Shown piece after piece: positions 58,677 to 64,000 of a stretch of DNA of 64,000 nt. The position numbers were made by a program, and so were the translations under genes. Each line of letters begins with the position of its first letter. Position 1 is the stretch's first letter. The stretch is taken from assembly GCA_958296385.1 (NCBI GenBank), contig OY282494.1, forward strand, positions 1,471,416-1,535,415, given 5' to 3'. The stretch comes from an uncultured Dehalococcoidia bacterium. Its GTDB lineage: Bacteria; Chloroflexota; Dehalococcoidia; Lucifugimonadales; UBA3495. Under the pieces are notes generated by a model. That model was not told the origin of the DNA, ran no database searches, and saw nothing but the letters and a program-made list of their open reading frames with translations.

Positions 58677-60098
58677 ATGCCTACCACCAAGCGTCCGCGC
58701 ACCCGCATCAAAGACCTGCTTGCCCTTGAGCAGCTGCCCGTTCCCAACGACCCGCTGGTCGTTATGGGCTGGGTCAAAACCGTCCGCTCCTCCGGCGCCG
58801 TCGCCTTCGTCCAGATCAACGACGGCTCCGCCTTTGCCGACCTCCAGATAGTCGTTGATGCCAACTGCCCCGATTACGCCCTGGTGCAGCGGCTCACCAC
58901 CGGATGCAGCGTCCGCGTTACCGGCATACTGCAAGAATCCCTCGGACGCGGCCAGCGCTACGAAATACTGGCCGACGCCGTAGCCCTGCTGGGCGATGCC
59001 GACCCTGAGGAATACCCCCTGCAAAAAAAGCGCCATACCCTCGAGTTTCTGCGCGAACTGGCCCATCTGCGTCCCCGCACCAACACCTTCGGCGCCATGG
59101 CCCGCGTCCGCAACGCAATGGCCTTCGGCATCCACCAGTTCTTCCAGCAGCGCGGCTTCCTCTACGTCCAAACCCCCATCATCACCGCCAGCGACGCCGA
59201 GGGCGCCGGCGCCATGTTCCGCGTCACCACCCTCAACATCAACGACCCGCCCACCCGCAACGGGGGCATTGACGATGGTCAGGATTTCTTCGGACGCCCC
59301 GCTTTCCTCACCGTCAGCGGCCAGCTGGAGGCCGAGATTTTCGCTCAATCCATGGCCGACGTGTACACCTTCGGCCCCACTTTCCGCGCCGAGAACTCCA
59401 ACACTTCGCGGCACTTGGCCGAGTTCTGGATGGTAGAGCCGGAGGTAGCCTTCTGCGACCTGGACGGCCTGGCCGATTTAGCCGAGGACTTCCTGCGCCA
59501 CATCTTCGCCCACGCCCTCCAGTCCTGCCCCGATGACATGGCGTTCTTCAACCGCTTTTACGACAAAGAACTTATCGCCACTTTGGAGAGCATCGTCGCC
59601 GCCGACTTCGAGCGCATGACTTACACCGAGGCCATCGCCGCCCTCCAATCCTCCGGCGAGCGTTTCGAGTTCCCCGTCGAGTGGGGACTTGACCTGCAAT
59701 CCGAGCACGAGCGTTATCTCACCGAGCGCAAAGTCGGCAAACCCGTCATCGTCACCGACTACCCCAGCTCCATCAAGGCGTTCTATATGCGCCTCAACGA
59801 GGACACCCCGGCCCACCGGCAGACCGTCCGCGCGATGGACGTACTGGTCCCCCGCATCGGCGAAATCATCGGCGGCAGCCAGCGCGAGGAACGCCTCAAC
59901 ATCCTGCAATCCCGCATGGCCGAAGCCGGCCTCGACCAGGCCCCCTACTGGTGGTATCTGGACCTGCGCCGCTACGGAACCGCCCCCCACGCCGGCTTCG
60001 GCCTCGGCTTCGAGCGCACCGTACAATTCGCCACCGGAATGCAAAACATCCGCGACGTAATAGCCTTCCCCAGAACCCCCCGCAACGCCGAGTTCTAG
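58677..60098 (+). CDS. asnS: Asparaginyl-tRNA synthetase
   Basis: Charges tRNA-Asn. A 473-residue class IIb enzyme: an N-terminal OB-fold anticodon domain ([20 protein letters not shown] near 29-48), motif 2 [21 protein letters not shown] and motif 3 [15 protein letters not shown] near 440-455, with the AsnRS-typical [10 protein letters not shown] end. ATG 58677 has GAGG six bases upstream; an open extension to 58587 overlaps the previous gene and is not needed. It is convergent with dnaN 22 bases away. Confidence 0.95.
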   Translation: MPTTKRPRTRIKDLLALEQLPVPNDPLVVMGWVKTVRSSGAVAFVQINDGSAFADLQIVVDANCPDYALVQRLTTGCSVRVTGILQESLGRGQRYEILADAVALLGDADPEEYPLQKKRHTLEFLRELAHLRPRTNTFGAMARVRNAMAFGIHQFFQQRGFLYVQTPIITASDAEGAGAMFRVTTLNINDPPTRNGGIDDGQDFFGRPAFLTVSGQLEAEIFAQSMADVYTFGPTFRAENSNTSRHLAEFWMVEPEVAFCDLDGLADLAEDFLRHIFAHALQSCPDDMAFFNRFYDKELIATLESIVAADFERMTYTEAIAALQSSGERFEFPVEWGLDLQSEHERYLTERKVGKPVIVTDYPSSIKAFYMRLNEDTPAHRQTVRAMDVLVPRIGEIIGGSQREERLNILQSRMAEAGLDQAPYWWYLDLRRYGTAPHAGFGLGFERTVQFATGMQNIRDVIAFPRTPRNAEF

Positions 60099-60120
60099 AC
60101 GGCAAACCGATGCGACGGTT

Positions 60121-61287
60121 TCACGACCATTGCACGTACATTGGCATAACGACGTGTACGTAGTTGTTGTCCGATTCGGCGGGGCGGAATACTCCGGGGC
60201 TGGATGAGTTGGTTACTTCTATTGCCACTTTGCCCCGGCCCAGCACGTTCACTATTTCTTGGAGATAGCGCACGTTGAAGGCGATTCGGGCGTCTTCGCC
60301 TTGCATCTCTGCAACGTCCAGCTCGTCCAGATTGTCGCCGACTTCTTCGCTGCGGGCCGATACTTTCAGGCGGCCGCCGTCGCTGGATTCCTGCGGTTCC
60401 ATTTCCAGCCGCACGATGTTGCTGCCGTCTCTGGCGAACACTGCGGCCGACTGCGTGGCCCGTTTGAGGTCGTCCAGCTCCATGACTATCCGGGTTTCGT
60501 AGCGGTCGGGTATCAGCTGCTCGTAGTTGGGGAAGGTGCCTTGCAGCAGCTGGGAAACCAGTTCTACGTTTTCCAGCTTGAACATCACCTGGCCCCGTTC
60601 CGGCGAGAGGGTGACCTGGACGGGCGCCGACTGCTCCCCGGCCAGCCGATGCACTTCCTGCATCGTGCGCGCCGGCACGATGACCTTGACCTCCTCCTCC
60701 AATTCCTGCGTCAGCTGGTCGGTGTACACCGCCAGCCGAAAGCCGTCGGCGGCGGCCATCACCAGGCTGGATTCGTGCAGTTTCAGTTCCACCCCGGTAA
60801 GCACCGGGCGGGATTCGTCGGCGGCGGCCGAGAATGCCACCAGGCCAATGCCCCGGCGCAGGACGCTGGGGGGGATGTTGGTGGCCAGGCCACTGTCAAC
60901 CTGCGGCACCGGCGGGAAATCGTCGGCGCTGGCCCCGTTGATGTGGGTTTTGGAACGGGCGCAGGACAGATGCAGCACCGTGCCGCCCGATGCCCCGCCG
61001 TCCTCGTCCGGCCCCTGCAAGTTCAGGTCGATGCGGTCGCTGGGCAGCGAGTTCACCAAATCGGCCAGCAGGCGATGGGGAACGGTAATCGCGCCCTCCT
61101 CCTCAATCATTGCGCCAATCCAGGTGGTAATGGCGATTTCCAGGTTGGTAGCCGACAGCATCAGCATCCCCTGGTCGGTTCGCATCATCACGTTCTGCGT
61201 TATCGGCAGCGTGGAGCGGCTGGCTACGGCACGGCCTACGGTCGCCAATCCGCGGGCCAGATTTTCCTGAAGGCACGACAGTCTCAT
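60121..61287 (-). CDS. dnaN: DNA polymerase III sliding clamp (beta subunit)
   Basis: Ring-shaped processivity clamp for DNA polymerase III. The 388-residue protein has three successive clamp domains of about 125 residues: QENLARGLATVGRAVASRST at the N terminus, RPVLTGVELKLHESSLVMAA near 155-174, and FNVRYLQEIVNVLGRGKV near 340-357, ending in the typical VVMPMYVQ. dnaA is not adjacent and no cluster of DnaA boxes is visible, so this is not an obvious origin region. An extended -10 lies at 61337. Confidence 0.95.
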   Translation of the reverse strand: MRLSCLQENLARGLATVGRAVASRSTLPITQNVMMRTDQGMLMLSATNLEIAITTWIGAMIEEEGAITVPHRLLADLVNSLPSDRIDLNLQGPDEDGGASGGTVLHLSCARSKTHINGASADDFPPVPQVDSGLATNIPPSVLRRGIGLVAFSAAADESRPVLTGVELKLHESSLVMAAADGFRLAVYTDQLTQELEEEVKVIVPARTMQEVHRLAGEQSAPVQVTLSPERGQVMFKLENVELVSQLLQGTFPNYEQLIPDRYETRIVMELDDLKRATQSAAVFARDGSNIVRLEMEPQESSDGGRLKVSARSEEVGDNLDELDVAEMQGEDARIAFNVRYLQEIVNVLGRGKVAIEVTNSSSPGVFRPAESDNNYVHVVMPMYVQWS

Positions 61288-61336
61288 CGTAGTTAAACCT
61301 GCTTCTGCAATCAGTGATTGTCAAATTGTGCAACGG

Positions 61337-61345
61337 ATTATAGCA
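61337..61345 (-). promoter_or_regulatory. Extended -10 promoter of dnaN
   Basis: TGcTATAAT on the minus strand, about 50 bases before ATG 61287. Confidence 0.55.
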
Positions 61346-61358
61346 CGTAGCAAACTGT

Positions 61359-61380
61359 CATTCTGAGTACAGCCGGGCGC
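61359..61380. repeat. Partial dispersed repeat
   Basis: ctgtcattctgagtacagcc, a diverged fragment of the CATTCTGAGCGCAGCG element, in the gap between dnaN and the CoA-transferase gene. Confidence 0.4.
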
Positions 61381-61486
61381 GCGTACCGGCGGGTTTTGAC
61401 ACGCCGGGCTGCCGGCGATACATTGACGCCCTGCGGCTCCGGGCCGCCAGCATACCAACCAGCATACCGACAGGGAGCCGGCGCAG

Positions 61487-62746
61487 ATGCCAAGTTTTGA
61501 CGATTATAATGGCGAAACCCTGATACCGCCTTACCGGATTTTGGACTTGACCGACCGGCGGGCCGCCTTTTGCGGGCGCCTGCTGGCCGATTACGGCGCC
61601 GACGTGGTGAAAGTGGAACCGCCGGCCGGCGACCCGTCACGCCGCCTTGGGCCGTATCCCGACGATGCTCCGCACACCGAGCGCAGTCTGGATTTCATGT
61701 TTTACAATACCAACAAGCGCTCCATCACGCTGGACTTGGAAAGCCCGGCGGGCCGGGAGCTGTTCCGTCGGCTGGCTGCTGACGCCGATGCCATCATTGA
61801 AAGTTTCGACCGCCGCTATCTTGATGACCGCGGCATCGGCTTTGACGCCCTGCGGGCCGTCAACCCCGGACTGGTGATGGCCTCGGTTACGCCTTTCGGC
61901 GGCGCGGGCGAATGGGCGGACTACCTGGGCGATGACCTGGTGGTGATGGCGGCCAGTGGGTATATGCAGATTACCGGCGAACCCGATGCGCCGCCGGTGC
62001 GCCAGGGCAACGAGCATAGCCACTACCCCGCCGCGCAGTATGCCGCCCTGGGCATCCTGGCCGCCCTGTATCACCGGGATTTTGGCGACGGCGACGGCGG
62101 TTCGGGAACCGGGCAGCACATTGACGTATCCGCGCAGGAGGCGCTGATTACCTACTATACCGATGCACACCCGGCCCTCTTGTGGCGGCGGCTGGGGCAG
62201 AACGTTACCCGCGTCGGCACCAACTCCACGCTGGTCATCCCGCTGGGCGCCTACCCCTGCAAGGACGGCTGGATTGCCGCCGGCGTCATCACGCCCCGGG
62301 AATGGGACGCTCTGGCGCAATGGATTCACGAAGTCACTGGCAACGACGAAGTGCTTAGCGACGCGTATCGCGGGGGCAATCAGGACCGGGCCGAACACAT
62401 TGACATCATAACCGCAATGTTTCTGGAGTTTGCCGAGAACTTTACCGTGCAGGAACTGTTCCACGAGGGGCAGCGGCGCAACCTGGTGTTTCTGCCGGTG
62501 AACGACGTTGCCGACTTGCTGGCCGACCCGCAGCTGGCCGAATCCGGGTTCTGGACCGACATTGAACATGAGGATGCGGCCATCGGCACGCTGCAATACC
62601 CGCTGGGCATCTTTCACAGCGACGAAGTTGCGCCCGGCAAGCGGCCGGCGCCGTCGCTGGGGGCCGACAATCTGGCGGTGTTCCGGGGTGAACTGGGGCT
62701 GAACAGCGCAGAACTGGCCGCCTTGCGCGCCGACGGCATAATCTGA
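61487..62746 (+). CDS. CaiB/BaiF family CoA-transferase (class III)
   Basis: A 419-residue class III CoA-transferase, with YRILDLTDRRAAFCGRLLAD near 16-35, GADVVKVEPPAGDPSRR near 38-54, NTNKRSITLDLESPAGREL near 79-97 and, later, the IDVSAQEALITYYTD helix. The catalytic Asp expected near 170 is not obvious in NEHSHYPAAQYAALG, where the aligned stretch lacks a clear Asp, so activity should be treated as uncertain. GGGAG lies before ATG 61487. It is distinct from the member at 29020. Confidence 0.85.
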   Translation: MPSFDDYNGETLIPPYRILDLTDRRAAFCGRLLADYGADVVKVEPPAGDPSRRLGPYPDDAPHTERSLDFMFYNTNKRSITLDLESPAGRELFRRLAADADAIIESFDRRYLDDRGIGFDALRAVNPGLVMASVTPFGGAGEWADYLGDDLVVMAASGYMQITGEPDAPPVRQGNEHSHYPAAQYAALGILAALYHRDFGDGDGGSGTGQHIDVSAQEALITYYTDAHPALLWRRLGQNVTRVGTNSTLVIPLGAYPCKDGWIAAGVITPREWDALAQWIHEVTGNDEVLSDAYRGGNQDRAEHIDIITAMFLEFAENFTVQELFHEGQRRNLVFLPVNDVADLLADPQLAESGFWTDIEHEDAAIGTLQYPLGIFHSDEVAPGKRPAPSLGADNLAVFRGELGLNSAELAALRADGII

Positions 62747-62786
62747 TATTCAACAAACCCGCAATCACAAACCGGGGGATTTTGCA

Positions 62787-63509
62787 ATGGTAACTGTCAA
62801 ACCGGAGCCTGCCGTTACACCGGAGATTACCACCAAGCCGGGGATTACCGACGGGGCCGACGAGGCCGAACCGGGGGTTGGGCTGCCGCTGGTGGGCGAG
62901 CTGCGCCTGAACCTGTCTGCGCTGGGGGTGGATGGCAGCGCGCCGGATTTTGGCGAGCGGCTGTGCCAGCTGTCCAGCGACAACCATCCTTACGATTTCC
63001 AGTACTCGGCGCAAGGAGAGTTAATCGTAATGCCTCCTACCGGCTTCGAAAGCAATATAGGCGAAACCGAAATCAACATCCAATTGGGAATATGGCGGTA
63101 CTCGAACGGCGGAATGAGCTCCTCTCAAACGTCGCTTTTCCGTCTGCCCAGCGGCGCGGCTTTTATGCCTGATGCTGCCTGGATTACGCAGGAACGCTTC
63201 GATAATCTGACTGATTTGGAGATGCGCGGCGGGGTTAACGGTGCGCCTGATTTTGTGGTGGAGGTGCGCTCGCGGAGTGACCGGCTGCCGCCTTTGCTGA
63301 CCAAGATGCAGGAATGGATGGACGGGGGGGCGCGGCTGGGGTGGCTGCTGGATTACCGCACCCGCCGCGTCCATATTTACCGCCCCGGCCAAGCAGTGGA
63401 GGTGTTGGAAAATCCGGAGACGCTCTCCGGAGAGGACGTGCTGCCCGGTTTTACCTTTGAGGTACGCCGTCTGATTTTTGACCGCCTGAATCCCGCTGCA
63501 TCTGAATAA
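62787..63509 (+). CDS. Uma2-family (DUF820) protein, tandem copy 1
   Basis: A 240-residue protein with a Pro/Thr/Glu-rich N terminus (about 1-45) and a Uma2 domain of the PD-(D/E)XK nuclease-like fold: YSAQGELIVMPPTGFESN near 73-90, then AAFMPDAAWITQERF with the Asp, and PDFVVEVRSRSDRLPPLLTK with E-x-R near 155-175. Uma2 proteins are numerous in Cyanobacteria and Chloroflexota and their biological role is unsettled. A near-identical copy follows. Confidence 0.8.
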   Translation: MVTVKPEPAVTPEITTKPGITDGADEAEPGVGLPLVGELRLNLSALGVDGSAPDFGERLCQLSSDNHPYDFQYSAQGELIVMPPTGFESNIGETEINIQLGIWRYSNGGMSSSQTSLFRLPSGAAFMPDAAWITQERFDNLTDLEMRGGVNGAPDFVVEVRSRSDRLPPLLTKMQEWMDGGARLGWLLDYRTRRVHIYRPGQAVEVLENPETLSGEDVLPGFTFEVRRLIFDRLNPAASE

Positions 63510-63554
63510 CGCTTGACGGCATAATCTGACAGTCAACAAACGGGGGGATTTGCA

Positions 63555-64000
63555 ATGGTTACCGTGAAACCGGAACGTACCGTAGAGCCGGAACGTACCG
63601 TCAAGCCGGGGCTTGACGACGGAGCCGACGAGGCTGAACCGGGGGTTGGGCTGCCGGTGGGGGGTGAGCTGCGCTTGGACCTGTCTGCGCTGGGGGTGGA
63701 TGGCAGCGCGCCAGATTTTGGCGAGCGGCTGTGCCGGTTGTCCAGCGACAACCACCCCTACGATTTCCAGTATTCGGCGCAAGGAGAGTTAATCGTAATG
63801 GCCCCTACCGGCCCCGACAGCAACATCGGTGAAAACGAAATCAACATATTCCTGGGAATGTGGCGGCATGGGTATGGCGGAATGAGCTACTCCCAAACGG
63901 TGCTGTTCCGTCTGCCCAGCGGTGCGGCGTATATGTCTGATGCTGCCTGGATTACGCAGGAACGCGACGATAATTTGACCGATTTGGAGCGGCGCGGTGG
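63555..64000 (+). CDS. Uma2-family protein, tandem copy 2 (cut by window edge)
   Basis: A frame from ATG 63555 that is open to the last base. Its translation (MVTVKPERTVEPERTVKPG onward) closely follows the first Uma2 copy, including ELRLDLSALGVDGSAPDFGE and ITQERDDNLTDLERRGG at the edge, but lacks one linker residue and has substitutions near GELIVMAPTGPDSN. The C-terminal half is outside the window. The promoter region before it repeats that of copy 1 (ggggg-atttgcaatggt). Confidence 0.75.
   Translation, partial: MVTVKPERTVEPERTVKPGLDDGADEAEPGVGLPVGGELRLDLSALGVDGSAPDFGERLCRLSSDNHPYDFQYSAQGELIVMAPTGPDSNIGENEINIFLGMWRHGYGGMSYSQTVLFRLPSGAAYMSDAAWITQERDDNLTDLERRG

Noticed and set aside
60121-61486. 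Possible replication origin beside dnaN
   Set aside because: No DnaA-box cluster or dnaA gene is visible near dnaN.

Overview
The window is about 64 kb of GC-rich, gene-dense bacterial DNA. Family content points to a Chloroflexota lineage, possibly Dehalococcoidia/SAR202-like or a related host-associated or marine clade: two DUF3105 membrane proteins, two F420/FMN luciferase-like (LLM) oxidoreductases, two CaiB/BaiF CoA-transferases, a Baeyer-Villiger-type monooxygenase, a double-domain carboxymuconolactone-decarboxylase-like protein, Uma2-family proteins, a MinCDE locus and a MoxR-DUF4350 cluster. The phylum is inferred from families only; there is no rRNA. GTG and TTG starts are frequent, and many predicted promoters carry an extended -10 of the form TGnTAnAAT.

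Layout. 1-1210: tandem duplication of a small membrane-anchored coiled-coil gene. 1281-10767: rightward purine cluster (guaA, purD, two unknown genes, purE, a HAD phosphatase, purB, purC, two DUF3105 genes, purS). 10775-12518: two thioredoxin-fold proteins, an ABM monooxygenase-like protein and a self-contained small-protein transcription unit. 12517-20000: leftward aminotransferase, MFS transporter, a 536-bp dispersed repeat, minC-minD-minE and an amidohydrolase. 20133-22715: accessory patch with a zinc-ribbon/GIY-YIG/membrane protein, a transposase/dehydrogenase chimeric remnant, and a small protein followed by an FRG-TPR protein with AT-richer sequence. 22751-28503: a membrane glycosyltransferase with a 12-base G tract and an asymmetric heterodimeric ABC exporter. 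28787: tRNA-Asp.

29020-44272: secondary metabolism and catabolism (CoA-transferase, Baeyer-Villiger-type monooxygenase, lactonase, dihydroxyphthalate-decarboxylase-like protein, LLM enzymes, acyl-CoA-dehydrogenase-like monooxygenase, ABC exporter, signal-less NMT1-like protein), interrupted by hisS, tRNA-Phe, a DUF2335 gene and an eight-copy GTGCAC repeat array. 44367-48726: hydrolase, pgi, gnd, CMD protein. 48941-55062: a leftward five-gene operon (MoxR ATPase, FAD oxidoreductase, S49 protease, DUF4350 protein, lipoprotein). 55062-64000: second copy of the 536-bp repeat, OFA-type MFS transporter, NTP pyrophosphatase, asnS, dnaN, CoA-transferase and tandem Uma2 genes, the second cut by the window edge.

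How it works together. The purine genes cover several IMP and GMP steps. pgi, gnd and possibly the lactonase belong to glucose-6-phosphate/pentose-phosphate metabolism. The LLM, decarboxylase-like and acyl-CoA-dehydrogenase-like genes look like a catabolic group for an aromatic or other organic acid. The accessory patches contain duplications, dispersed repeats and chimeric remnants typical of a plastic genome. No CRISPR array, rRNA operon or intact prophage is visible.
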